Assembly: GCF_900110105.1 (NCBI RefSeq)
Contig: NZ_FOCL01000001.1
Coordinates: 434,001 to 498,000, forward strand
Direction of reading: 5' to 3'
Length of the DNA: 64,000 nucleotides
From: Mucilaginibacter gossypiicola
GTDB lineage: Bacteria; Bacteroidota; Bacteroidia; Sphingobacteriales; Sphingobacteriaceae
Part shown: positions 18,620 to 26,669 of the stretch, in pieces
Layout: each line of letters starts with the position of its first letter
How positions within the stretch are numbered: the first letter of the stretch is position 1
Program-made: the position numbers and the translations under genes
Notes under the pieces: generated by a model
Told to the model about the DNA's origin: nothing
Databases searched by the model: none
What the model saw: only the letters and a program-made list of their open reading frames with translations

Positions 18620-19993
18620 ATGGAAGGATTATTGGAGGGTAAGGAAAGCAAAAAGCGGAAATGGATGTATCCGTTGGTGCGTAAGGGCAGGTTTTATAAA
18701 TGGAGAAGCTGGCTAAGCTATTTTTATCTTATCTTCTTTTTCAGCGGACCATTTTTACGCGTCGGCGGGCAGCCATTGCTGCTACTTGATTTTATGAACC
18801 GGCATTTCGTGTTGTTTGGCCAGGTATTTTGGCCGCAGGATATTTTCCTGTTCGCGCTGGCCTCTTTGGTTTTCCTGGTTTGCATTGTGGTGTTTACCAT
18901 AGCCTTCGGGCGGATCTTTTGCGGTTGGATTTGTCCGCAAACCATTTTTATGGAGATGGTTTTCCGCAAAATCGAGATAATGATTGAGGGCGATGCCAAC
19001 AAACGAAGAAAACTGGATGCCGGGCCGTGGACTAAGGAAAAGATCAAGAAGAAAACGCTTAAACATGCTTTGTTTATACTGGTATCATTCCTTATAGCCA
19101 ATACTTTTCTGGCTTATATCGTCGGTAGCGAAAATTTGATCCGGATCATGATCGAACCAATTACGCTGCATTGGATAGGCTTTGCCAGTATCTGGGTGTT
19201 TACGCTGGTGTTTTACCTGGTTTACAGCCAGGTGCGTGAGTTGGTTTGTACAGTAATATGTCCTTACGGCAGGCTGCAAAGTGTATTGATAGATCAGCAT
19301 ACTTTAGTTGTAGCTTATGACGACGTACGCGGTGAACCCCGCGGAAAATTAAGTAAAGTAGCTGATCCATTTAATTTGAAAGGCGATTGTGTGGATTGCG
19401 GTTTGTGCGTGGCGGTTTGTCCTACAGGAATCGATATCCGTAAGGGAACACAAATAGAATGTATTAACTGCACCGCCTGCATTGACGCCTGCGACCAGGT
19501 AATGGATAAAATAGGCAAGCCCCGCAACCTGATAGGCTATTTCTCAGAAAATATGATCAGGCTTAAAGAGAAGCCAACTTTTACCGGCAGGATGATGGCT
19601 TATACTGCCGTGATCACTGTTCTGGTTGGTGTATTAAGCTATTTTATTTTTAGCCGCAGCGATATGGAGATGACGGTTATGCGAAGCGCGGGTATGCTCT
19701 ATCAGCAACAGCCCGGCGGCTATATCAGCAATATTTATAATGCCGAGATCATCAATAAAACCGATAAAAACAAGCGCATAACTATTGTGGCCGACGCCCC
19801 TTCCATCAAAATAAAATATATCCAGGCGCCTGCGATTGTTACCGGGGGCGGAACGGAAAAAATAGTGTTTTTTGTTATGCTGCCTGCATCACATATCCAT
19901 ACCGCCAAAACAAACATCCGGTTACAGTTGATGACCGACAAGCGGGTTATCCAAACAGTGAGTACCAATTTTATAGGACCAATAAACGATTAA
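18620..19993 (+). CDS. ccoG: cbb3 oxidase accessory protein CcoG (FixG), 4Fe-4S membrane protein
   Basis: 457 residues with about five membrane helices, the cysteine pairs CGWICPQ and CTVICPYGRL, and a two-cluster ferredoxin domain (CVDCGLCVAVCPTG and CINCTACIDACD). The C-terminal immunoglobulin-like IG domain begins after the last helix. CcoG is a copper-reducing factor used in cbb3 assembly. It follows ccoP after 21 bases and precedes ccoH after 4, so it lies in the same operon. Confidence 0.94.
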   Translation: MEGLLEGKESKKRKWMYPLVRKGRFYKWRSWLSYFYLIFFFSGPFLRVGGQPLLLLDFMNRHFVLFGQVFWPQDIFLFALASLVFLVCIVVFTIAFGRIFCGWICPQTIFMEMVFRKIEIMIEGDANKRRKLDAGPWTKEKIKKKTLKHALFILVSFLIANTFLAYIVGSENLIRIMIEPITLHWIGFASIWVFTLVFYLVYSQVRELVCTVICPYGRLQSVLIDQHTLVVAYDDVRGEPRGKLSKVADPFNLKGDCVDCGLCVAVCPTGIDIRKGTQIECINCTACIDACDQVMDKIGKPRNLIGYFSENMIRLKEKPTFTGRMMAYTAVITVLVGVLSYFIFSRSDMEMTVMRSAGMLYQQQPGGYISNIYNAEIINKTDKNKRITIVADAPSIKIKYIQAPAIVTGGGTEKIVFFVMLPASHIHTAKTNIRLQLMTDKRVIQTVSTNFIGPIND

Positions 19994-19997
19994 GCAA

Positions 19998-20420
19998 ATG
20001 AATTGGGGAAAAGGAATTATTGCAGGGATGGCAGCTTTTATGCTGTTTATCCTGAGCATGTGTATCTATATGTTCAACGCACCGGTTGATGATTACGATC
20101 ACCAATACTACGAAAAGGGATTGAGTTTCAACAAAGATCACGACCGTGAAGAACAGGTAAATAAAGATCATGCTGAGCCTGTAATGTTACAAAGTGACGA
20201 CCGGCTTATGATAACTTTTAGCGAACCTATAACCGGAAAGGTAAGTTTTATGCGACCTTCTGATAAGGCGTTAGACAGATCGTTTAAACTAAACAGCGGT
20301 AGCAGCAAATCGGCAGAACTTGATTTGCAAGGCGTTGCCAAAGGCCTCTGGCAATTAACGTTTGAATGGGAAAGCGGCAAAAAATCATACCTGTACCATA
20401 AGGAGGTATACATTAAATGA
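19998..20420 (+). CDS. ccoH: FixH/CcoH-family protein
   Basis: 140 residues with one N-terminal membrane anchor (about residues 5-27) and the FixH pattern, including DDYDHQYYEKGLSFNKDHDRE just outside the membrane and a beta-sandwich C-terminal domain ending LYHKEVYIK. FixH is needed for cbb3 oxidase assembly. The last four bases overlap the next gene. Confidence 0.88.
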   Translation: MNWGKGIIAGMAAFMLFILSMCIYMFNAPVDDYDHQYYEKGLSFNKDHDREEQVNKDHAEPVMLQSDDRLMITFSEPITGKVSFMRPSDKALDRSFKLNSGSSKSAELDLQGVAKGLWQLTFEWESGKKSYLYHKEVYIK

Positions 20421-21109
20421 GTAACAACGAGATTGCATTTTTTATTGGCTTGTTTGGCAGTGTGCATTGTATTGGTATGTGCGGGCCTCTGGCTTTTGCT
20501 GTCCCGGTTTCGCAAAACCGCTGGTGGCTTATTGTTGCAGATAAACTGCTTTATAATACAGGCAGGGTAATTAGTTATACCTTCTTAGGATTGCTTATCG
20601 GAATTATAGGGAAACAATTGTGGCTTTACGGTTTGCAGCAGGGGATAAGCTTGCTGAGCGGCGCGCTAATTATTATGGCCGGTCTTTCTCGTTTATTTAA
20701 ACTGCGCCGTTTATCACAAATGAAAGGCTTTCCTACTATAATATCGCCTATTAATAAACTGCTGCAATATGCATTAAAGCACAAGGCCGGGCATTTGGTT
20801 ATTGGTGTGCTAAACGGCTTTTTACCTTGTGGTTTTATTTACCTGGCACTTGTGGGGGCAGTTAACAGTCCGTCGGCTGCAGATGCCGCGGCTTACATGT
20901 TTTGGTTTGGAACAGGAACTTTTCCGCTGATGCTGGCTGCAACGGTTAGCTCGGGTTTTGTTGGCCCGGTAATAAGGCGTAGGATCAATAGGACAATGCC
21001 TTACCTGATGGTTTGTCTCGGCTTTTGGTTTATTTTGCGGGGATTGAATTTGAATATTCCTTATTTGAGCCCGGCAAAGCAATCATCTGGTATTGAGGTA
21101 TGCAAATGA
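20417..21109 (+). CDS. Sulfite exporter TauE/SafE-like (DsbD_2) membrane protein of the cco operon
   Basis: 230 residues with about six membrane helices. The first loop carries GSVHCIGMCGPLAFA, a His-Cys-x3-Cys motif typical of the DsbD_2 proteins that accompany ccoGH in Bacteroidota. A second block, GFLPCGFIYLAL, repeats a Cys-containing half, indicating the pseudo-symmetric CcdA/DsbD fold. A copper or thiol-redox role in cbb3 maturation is the likely function. It overlaps ccoH by four bases and ends the operon; only the palindromic repeat at 21159 follows. Confidence 0.82.
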   Translation: MSNNEIAFFIGLFGSVHCIGMCGPLAFAVPVSQNRWWLIVADKLLYNTGRVISYTFLGLLIGIIGKQLWLYGLQQGISLLSGALIIMAGLSRLFKLRRLSQMKGFPTIISPINKLLQYALKHKAGHLVIGVLNGFLPCGFIYLALVGAVNSPSAADAAAYMFWFGTGTFPLMLAATVSSGFVGPVIRRRINRTMPYLMVCLGFWFILRGLNLNIPYLSPAKQSSGIEVCK

Positions 21110-21158
21110 GGAATAATAAGTCTATTATTAATCTAAGGAATTATTTATACACAAAAAG

Positions 21159-21240
21159 CGTCATTGCGAGGTACGAAGCAATCCCAAACTATGCAGAGCG
21201 GCTCTGCCAATCGGGGATTGCTTCGTACCTCGCAATGACG
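21159..21240. repeat. REP-like palindromic repeat element
   Basis: Perfect 27-bp inverted arms (21159-21185 and 21214-21240, beginning CGTCATTGCGAGG) enclose a 28-base loop. The loop contains its own perfect 7-bp hairpin (21193-21199 with 21201-21207). The arms translate to the familiar spurious VIARYEAI / GIASYLAMT peptides seen wherever this family occurs. It lies between the converging ccoH-side operon and hemN and may also act as a transcript end. No other copy was noticed in the window. Confidence 0.85.
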
Positions 21241-21293
21241 TGCTGGAGATGGCAGGTCTTTAAATCACCATCAATTGTGGCTTTTTAGAGTAA

Positions 21294-22655
21294 TCATATC
21301 GCCATACTAAACAACTGCGTAGCCGGTTTATTAGCCCATAAGCGCGCATCAATAGCCATACAAATATTGCGTAAAAAGTTTTTGCCTTCAGGCGTTACCT
21401 TTAAGCCCCAGGAGTTAAGCTCTATTAATCCGTCATCGACTAAAGGTTGCAAGCGTTCAATCCCTTCAAACAGCGGTTCACAGGGTTCTGTATGATGGTT
21501 CCAGGTGGTTTGGCCTTTGCACATGATATCCTGAATATGCCTGCGAATGATCATATCATCATTGGTTAAGATATGGCCTTTAAAAACGGGTAGTTCGCCA
21601 TTTTTTACAAGCTCAAGGTATTCCTCAACCGTTTTTACGTTTTGGGCAAAAGCGTATTGTGAATCGCTGATGGATGACACTCCTAAGCCAACCAATAATT
21701 GCGTATGCTGATGCGTATAGCCCATAAAATTACGATGCAGGTTGCCGTTTTGTTCGGCTAATAGCAGCTCATCGCCGGGGAGGGCAAAATGATCCATTCC
21801 TATTTCTACATAGCCATAGTGCTTCAGTAACGAACGTCCAACTTCATATAATTTAGCTTTAAGCCTGGCATCCGGCAGGTCTTTTTCGGTAAAACGACGC
21901 TGACCTGGTTTTATCCATGGCACATGCGCGTAACTGTAAAAGGCAATCCTGTCAGGCCTCAAGTCGGCCACCTGTTGCATGGTGGCGGCCAAACCGGGTA
22001 AGCTTTGCAAGGGTAAACCATAAATCAGATCGTAATTGATTGAGGTATAACCAATGCGCCGCGCCTGGCCGGTAACAGCCTGCACCTGTTCCAAACTTTG
22101 CTGGCGGTTAATGATGAACTGAACTTTGGGGTCGAAATCCTGGATGCCGAGGCTTAGCCTCCTGAAACCAAGATCATATAAGGCCTGTAAATGATCAACC
22201 GTAGTATTGGCCGGATGCGCCTCAAAACTAAAGCCTGCATCCGGATGAATATCTGCATTAAGCAGAATAGCACTGATCAGCATTTTTAGATTTGCCGGAC
22301 TAAAAAATGTAGGAGTACCACCACCAAGATGAATCTCCCGAATAACCGGCTTCTTACCGAAAATATTTTTATACATAGCCCATTCCAGCAATAAGGCTTT
22401 AATATATGGTTCCTCAACCCGGTGATTTTTGGTGATACGTGTATTACAGCCACAGTAAGTGCAAAGGTTTTCGCAAAAAGGCAAGTGAATATATATGCTG
22501 ATACCTTCCTGCGTGTTACTTTCATTAAAGGAACGTTTTACTGTTTGAATCCATTCGCTTTTATTAAATGCGTTAGTACCCCAATAGGGCATGGTTGGGT
22601 AACTGGTATAGCGGGGCGCAGCCACATTGTATTTGGCTGTAAGTGATTGTTCCAT
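21294..22655 (-). CDS. hemN: Oxygen-independent coproporphyrinogen III oxidase
   Basis: 453 residues with the radical-SAM cluster Cys61-x3-Cys65-x2-Cys68 followed by Cys70 (PFCENLCTYCGCN), exactly the HemN form rather than the HemW form. GGGTPTF and RLSLGIQDFDPKVQ follow, plus the HemN-specific C-terminal domain (TPEGKNFLRNICM). It makes protoporphyrinogen IX without O2 and so supplies haem for the cbb3 oxidase under low oxygen. It sits 12 bases after the 2-hydroxyacid dehydrogenase and probably shares its FNR-type promoter. Confidence 0.95.
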   Translation of the reverse strand: MEQSLTAKYNVAAPRYTSYPTMPYWGTNAFNKSEWIQTVKRSFNESNTQEGISIYIHLPFCENLCTYCGCNTRITKNHRVEEPYIKALLLEWAMYKNIFGKKPVIREIHLGGGTPTFFSPANLKMLISAILLNADIHPDAGFSFEAHPANTTVDHLQALYDLGFRRLSLGIQDFDPKVQFIINRQQSLEQVQAVTGQARRIGYTSINYDLIYGLPLQSLPGLAATMQQVADLRPDRIAFYSYAHVPWIKPGQRRFTEKDLPDARLKAKLYEVGRSLLKHYGYVEIGMDHFALPGDELLLAEQNGNLHRNFMGYTHQHTQLLVGLGVSSISDSQYAFAQNVKTVEEYLELVKNGELPVFKGHILTNDDMIIRRHIQDIMCKGQTTWNHHTEPCEPLFEGIERLQPLVDDGLIELNSWGLKVTPEGKNFLRNICMAIDARLWANKPATQLFSMAI

Positions 22656-22667
22656 AAATTAAAAATC

Positions 22668-23690
22668 TCAAAGTGTTGAGTGGATGGTATTATTCCTGCA
22701 ACTATTGGCACATACACAAGCTTCGCCAGAACATTTGTTCTGCTGCCACTCATCAAGATTACGGATAGTTTGGTCTGCTATTTCCTGTAGTGCCTCCTTG
22801 GTTAAGTAAGCTTGATGTGGAGTAATCAGCACATTAGGGTAATTCAATAAACTATGCAGCAAAGGATCTTTAACAAGGTCATCTTCATGATCTTCAAAAA
22901 ATAAACCCTTTTCAAACTCATATACGTCCAGGCCCAGGTAGCCAATCTTGCCGCTTTTTAGTGCTGCTATAACATCGGTAGTGCGGATAAGCGCACCTCT
23001 TGAAGTATTGATGAGCATCACCCCGTTTTTCATGAAACTGATGGTTTCGTTTTTAATAAGGTGCCTGGTAGCGGGTATAAGTGGTAAATGAAGCGAAATA
23101 ATATCAGCAGTTGTAAGCAGTTCGGTTAAAGTAACCGATTTTATGTTTACAGCATCTGCGGGGAATACAGGATCATAAGCAATAACATTACAGCTAAGGC
23201 CATCGAATATCTTTGCCGCTGCTTTGCCTGTATTACCAAGACCTATAAGCCCCACAGTTTTACCAGAGAAGTTAAATCCCATCAACTCATCATTCCTGAA
23301 ATCGAAATGATGACTGTGTGCATCAGCCCTGATGATCTGCCGGTTTAGCGCGAATGCAAGTGCAACAGCATGCTCTGCTATAGCCTGCGGCGAATAGGAG
23401 AGGATGTTTGATACACTGATACCATATATAGCAGCGACTTGTTTATCAATATGATCTGTGCCGGTTGAACGTGTGATGATCAGTTTTACGCCAAAGCCTG
23501 CAAGCTTTTCAATTACCGGGCCCGAAACATCGTCATTGGTAAATACGATGACTGCATCCTTGCCTTCGGCAAACACGGCTGTGTCGGGACCAAGGGCGTT
23601 GGATATTAACGTAATGTCGTGCTTTTTTTGGTTGGCTTTTGCCAGGAATTCCTTTTCAAAAGGCTTGATACTATAGGCTACCGCTTTCAT
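22668..23690 (-). CDS. D-lactate dehydrogenase-like 2-hydroxyacid dehydrogenase with Cys-rich tail
   Basis: 340 residues from ATG 23690; a TTG six bases upstream is less likely. Dehydrogenase features are the NAD fold GLIGLGNTGKAAA, the catalytic Arg in NTSRGALI, a DVYEFEKGLFFED block typical of D-lactate dehydrogenase, and His in ITPHQAYLT. It interconverts pyruvate and D-lactate with NADH, a fermentative step. Unusually, the last 21 residues carry four cysteines (320, 325, 327, 331; CxxxxCxCxxxC), not part of the standard fold. First gene of an operon with hemN. Confidence 0.88.
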   Translation of the reverse strand: MKAVAYSIKPFEKEFLAKANQKKHDITLISNALGPDTAVFAEGKDAVIVFTNDDVSGPVIEKLAGFGVKLIITRSTGTDHIDKQVAAIYGISVSNILSYSPQAIAEHAVALAFALNRQIIRADAHSHHFDFRNDELMGFNFSGKTVGLIGLGNTGKAAAKIFDGLSCNVIAYDPVFPADAVNIKSVTLTELLTTADIISLHLPLIPATRHLIKNETISFMKNGVMLINTSRGALIRTTDVIAALKSGKIGYLGLDVYEFEKGLFFEDHEDDLVKDPLLHSLLNYPNVLITPHQAYLTKEALQEIADQTIRNLDEWQQNKCSGEACVCANSCRNNTIHSTL

Positions 23691-23710
23691 TTGCAATGAT
23701 TTATCAGGAG

Positions 23711-23774
23711 TAAAATTAGGTTAAAAAAGCCAGTTCCGAATGAGCCTCATCAACCCAAAAAGTGATGCTGATCA
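23711..23774 (-). promoter_or_regulatory. FNR-type promoter of the dehydrogenase-hemN operon
   Basis: A perfect-core box TGAT-GCTG-ATCA lies at 23763-23774 and, reading on the - strand, a -7-like TAATTTTA at 23718-23711. Centre distance is 54 bp; the ATG at 23690 is 20 bases downstream. The box just overlaps the stop of the regulator gene upstream. Confidence 0.6.
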
Positions 23775-24824
23775 GTTTTTCATCTTTGATAGCCTGTTGA
23801 TGTCAAGGATGGTGATTACGCTGCCCTTTTTATCTATCAGGCCCTCATCTTTAAAATCGGATAGTGTACGGCTTACTGTTTCTGTAGCCATACCTGCCAT
23901 TGCTGCAAGGTCTTCTCTTGATATTTTAAAGCTGTCAATGGTACTGGTGTATTGTTTATGGAGACGGAGCATAGCTTCGGCCATTCTTTTTCTGACAGAG
24001 TGGTAGGCCAGTTGCAACAACTGTTCCTCCTTATCCCGGATGTTGTTGGCCAGCAGCGTGATAAATTCGCGCCCAACCTCGGGGTATAAATTCAATAGCT
24101 CATCCAGTTGGTCTTTAGGAATAAGGCATAGCAGGCTATCCTCCAATGCAGTTGCAGTTTCGCTATAGGTTTCGTTAGATAGGAGCGAATGGATCCCCAG
24201 GTATTCATCGGCAGTGTAAATTCCGGTCATCAGTTCGCGACCGTCTTCGGCCATTTTTACAGTTTTTATTCGGCCCTTTATTACTAAATAAAGTCCGTTC
24301 CCTTTATCGCCTTCATAATAAATAACCTGGTTTTTCTTAAACTGGCGGCCCCGCCGTTCTTCGATGATGCGCTTTAATTCAGCCAGGCCCTTGTTTTTAG
24401 ATAGCAGCTGATTTAAATTATCGAGCGACCTGCTGTAAAAGAGCTGCTGGGCTTCCTTCTTTTTGAGCCTGCTTTCAACCGCGCTTAGCAGTTCCATATC
24501 ATCAAATGGTTTGGTAAGGTAATCATCTGCACCCATTTCCATGCCTTTGCGCAGGTCAACCCGCTCGGCTTTTGCAGTTAGAAATATAAAAGGGATAGCG
24601 GCGGTTACCGGATTTTTATTCAGCATATACAACACGCCATAGCCATCCAACTCCGGCATCATGATATCGCATAAAATAATGTCCGGAACGTTTTTCAAAG
24701 CAAGGTCAACCCCGGCGCGGCCGTTACTGGCTTCAAATACGCTGTAACCGGCAAGTTCCAGTATTTCAACTACGTTTTCGCGAATATCATTGTTGTCTTC
24801 AATTATAAGTATCTTTTTGCTCAT
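23772..24824 (-). CDS. Receiver-Crp/FNR fusion response regulator
   Basis: 350 residues. Residues 1-120 are a CheY-like receiver (acidic pocket E9-D10, phospho-acceptor Asp53 in ILCDIMMPELDG, Lys105 in LTKPFDD). After a helical linker comes a cyclic-nucleotide-type beta roll (about 155-265). A Crp-type winged helix follows, with recognition helix MATETVSRTLSDF. The E-x-x-S-R pattern there is the one FNR uses to read TTGAT half-sites. There is no N-terminal Cys cluster, so oxygen sensing is not intrinsic. Its start overlaps the kinase stop by four bases. It reads as FixJ receiver and FixK output in one protein; its likely targets are the TGAT-N4-ATCA promoters nearby. Confidence 0.92.
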   Translation of the reverse strand: MSKKILIIEDNNDIRENVVEILELAGYSVFEASNGRAGVDLALKNVPDIILCDIMMPELDGYGVLYMLNKNPVTAAIPFIFLTAKAERVDLRKGMEMGADDYLTKPFDDMELLSAVESRLKKKEAQQLFYSRSLDNLNQLLSKNKGLAELKRIIEERRGRQFKKNQVIYYEGDKGNGLYLVIKGRIKTVKMAEDGRELMTGIYTADEYLGIHSLLSNETYSETATALEDSLLCLIPKDQLDELLNLYPEVGREFITLLANNIRDKEEQLLQLAYHSVRKRMAEAMLRLHKQYTSTIDSFKISREDLAAMAGMATETVSRTLSDFKDEGLIDKKGSVITILDINRLSKMKN

Positions 24825-26008
24825 TGTTCGGGAAATGAAATGGTGAATATGGTGCCCTTATTAACGCTGCTTTTAAACGCAACACTGCCATTCATGAGGC
24901 GGGCGTAACGGGCAACAATGTGTAAACCTAAGCCGGTGCCAGGAATATTACCGGTATTGTGCGCCCTGAAGAAAGCTTCAAATAAATGCTTCTGATCTGT
25001 TTCGGGGATGCCTATGCCGTTATCTTTTATGGTGATGATACAGCCGTTTTTGCCGATCTCGGTATTAAATTCAATAAAAGTATTTTCGCCGGAGTATTTG
25101 ATGGCGTTAGCAATAAGGTTGATAATACAATTTTTGAGCAGGTTTAAATCAAGATTAACCCGGCTGTTGCTACCCGTATGCTGGTAAATGATGTTCTGAT
25201 CTTTTTTGGCTATCAGCTGCATTTCTTCAGTGATTTCCTCGGCCAGCTTTACCAGGTCAAAAGATGTTAAGGAAGGCTCAACACGACCGGCCTCCAGTTT
25301 TTCGTGCGACAGGAAATCGTTTAAGATCGTGGTAAGGTTGCCAACGGCATTTTTGATCTTATTAACGTGCTTGCTGATATTTTGACTTTGTATATGCCCT
25401 GCATATTTTTCGATGAGTGAAGCAGACAGCTGCACCGCACTTAAGGGGGTACGAAACTCATGCGAGGCCATCGAAACAAAACGACTTTTCAATTGCCCGA
25501 GCTCTTTTTCTTTTTCGAGCGATAAGCTAACCTCTTCTTTAGCTTGTTGAAGTTCAATTACGGATAGCTGCAGTGATTGGGTACGTTCCTGTACTTCTTC
25601 TTCCAAATGGGTGGCGTATTCTTTGAGCCGGCCCTCGGCTTCTTTTTCCCGGCTGATATCATGTATAAAGCCGGTGTATATTTTTCGCCCTGAATATTTT
25701 ACTTCACTTACTGCGAGGCGAAACGGGAACAGTGAGCCGTCTTTCCGCAACCCTGTAACTTCGCGACCTATGCCAATGATATGCGCGCGGCCGGTGTTCT
25801 GGTACCTGTTAATGTATTCATCATGCTGGTGCTTATCGGGTGGCGGCATCAGTACCGATATGTTTTTGCCGGTGACTTCGCCGGGGGTATATTGAAATAA
25901 CTTACATGCAGATGGGTTGATCGATTCAATCAACCCTCTTTCATCAATTGTTATAATGCCATCAATAGCATTTTCGATGATTGCATTCAGCAATGCTGCA
26001 CTTTCCAT
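24821..26008 (-). CDS. FixL-like haem-PAS oxygen-sensor histidine kinase
   Basis: 395 residues from ATG 26008. The TTG at 26041 would lie inside the predicted -7 element, so ATG is preferred. A single PAS domain (about 10-120) carries the FixL signature: His62 in KHQHDEY aligns with haem ligand His200 of Bradyrhizobium FixL. Arg68, His76 and Arg82 (HIIGIGREVTG) align with Arg206, His214 and Arg220 at identical spacing. A coiled linker, HisKA (His183 in MASHEFRTPL) and HATPase (NLIANAIKYS, DNGIGIPE, GTGLGLHIV) follow. No membrane segments, so it is cytoplasmic. In FixL, O2 binding to the haem switches the kinase off. It is the partner of the overlapping regulator. Confidence 0.9.
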   Translation of the reverse strand: MESAALLNAIIENAIDGIITIDERGLIESINPSACKLFQYTPGEVTGKNISVLMPPPDKHQHDEYINRYQNTGRAHIIGIGREVTGLRKDGSLFPFRLAVSEVKYSGRKIYTGFIHDISREKEAEGRLKEYATHLEEEVQERTQSLQLSVIELQQAKEEVSLSLEKEKELGQLKSRFVSMASHEFRTPLSAVQLSASLIEKYAGHIQSQNISKHVNKIKNAVGNLTTILNDFLSHEKLEAGRVEPSLTSFDLVKLAEEITEEMQLIAKKDQNIIYQHTGSNSRVNLDLNLLKNCIINLIANAIKYSGENTFIEFNTEIGKNGCIITIKDNGIGIPETDQKHLFEAFFRAHNTGNIPGTGLGLHIVARYARLMNGSVAFKSSVNKGTIFTISFPEQ

Positions 26009-26038
26009 ATTACCCCGTGACCGCTTTATCAGGTCAGT

Positions 26039-26103
26039 CAAATATCATCACCTGGCGGAAAGTGAGGAATAATCACATTCAGTTTAAAAAGTGATTTTGA
26101 TCA
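26039..26103 (-). promoter_or_regulatory. FNR-type promoter of the FixL-like kinase operon (autoregulation)
   Basis: A perfect-core box TGAT-TTTG-ATCA lies at 26092-26103. On the - strand GATATTTG lies at 26046-26039, one mismatch to TAnnTTTG and 55 bp away centre to centre. This would make the two-component pair positively or negatively autoregulated, and places the kinase start at ATG 26008. Confidence 0.5.
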
Positions 26104-26141
26104 TTTTTTGATTGTGTTTTTTACTTACGAGCGGGTTTACT

Positions 26142-26516
26142 TTAGACTAACTCGGCGGTAAAATGATCGAATTCTTTTTTTAATTCATTAATTGATTGCT
26201 GTTGTGACAGGCATTCCTGATTTAAAGTTCCGAACACCTGAAGCGTGTATTCAATAGTGCTTTCATCCATTATTTCCGTCGCCAGGCAAGCAAGACTTTC
26301 GCGGATCCGGTTTCTCAATCTGTCTATATCGTTTTTGCGGATAGTTAGCCGATCTTTAAAATGCACGGCCTTTTCTGAGATATCGCCATCTATGCAGTCC
26401 TCTGCTACTTCGTCCAGTTGTTCCTGGATAAGAAATAGCTCAAAATGATAAAAATCAAGCCTCCGCAGCCATTCCTGGTGAAGAGGAGTGGTTTGTTTTA
26501 TATTGATTTGTTCCAT
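26142..26516 (-). CDS. Small helical protein of unknown function
   Basis: 124 residues from ATG 26516 (an ATG at 26558 is also possible). The sequence is almost entirely charged amphipathic helix with no signal peptide, Cys motif or recognisable domain (HFKDRLTIRKNDIDRLRNRIR, LSQQQSINELKKEFDHF). It may form a helical bundle. A perfect-core FNR-type box lies about 60 bases upstream, suggesting it belongs to the low-oxygen regulon. Confidence 0.6.
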   Translation of the reverse strand: MEQINIKQTTPLHQEWLRRLDFYHFELFLIQEQLDEVAEDCIDGDISEKAVHFKDRLTIRKNDIDRLRNRIRESLACLATEIMDESTIEYTLQVFGTLNQECLSQQQSINELKKEFDHFTAELV

Positions 26517-26572
26517 GTAATAAGAGTAGCGATCAGCTTGCTTAAAAAAAATGACCATCGTCACTTTTTTAA

Positions 26573-26586
26573 TTGATTGATATCAT
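26573..26586 (-). promoter_or_regulatory. FNR-type box upstream of the small helical protein
   Basis: TTGAT-TGAT-ATCAT matches the FNR consensus TTGAT-N4-ATCAA at nine of ten positions. Unlike the other promoters here, a good -7 element at 55 bp would fall almost on the chosen ATG (TACTCTTA, 26528-26521), so the promoter geometry or the gene start is uncertain. Confidence 0.45.
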
Positions 26587-26612
26587 AAAGTTTATTATGC
26601 AGGTAGCAGAAA

Positions 26613-26635
26613 AGCCGGGGTACAATTGCCCGGCT
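26613..26635 (-). terminator. Intrinsic terminator after the OmpW-like gene
   Basis: Stem AGCCGGG/CCCGGCT with a 9-base loop. On the - strand it is followed by TTTTCTG, and it lies 35 bases past the stop at 26670. Confidence 0.7.
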
Positions 26636-26669
26636 CTTTCAAAATTGCCTTATAAGGACTGGGCGGACA

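Noticed and set aside
18724-19101. 125-codon minus-strand frame inside ccoG
   Set aside because: Opposite the CcoG membrane domain; hydrophobic pattern mirrors the sense helices.
21100-21288. Open frame of 62 codons after the DsbD_2-like gene
   Set aside because: It runs through the 27-bp-arm palindrome; the VIARYEAI/GIASYLAMT peptide is the usual artefact of this repeat family.
26009-26041. TTG start at 26041 for the FixL-like kinase
   Set aside because: Would place the start within the predicted -7 element (26046-26039); ATG 26008 gives the full PAS domain.
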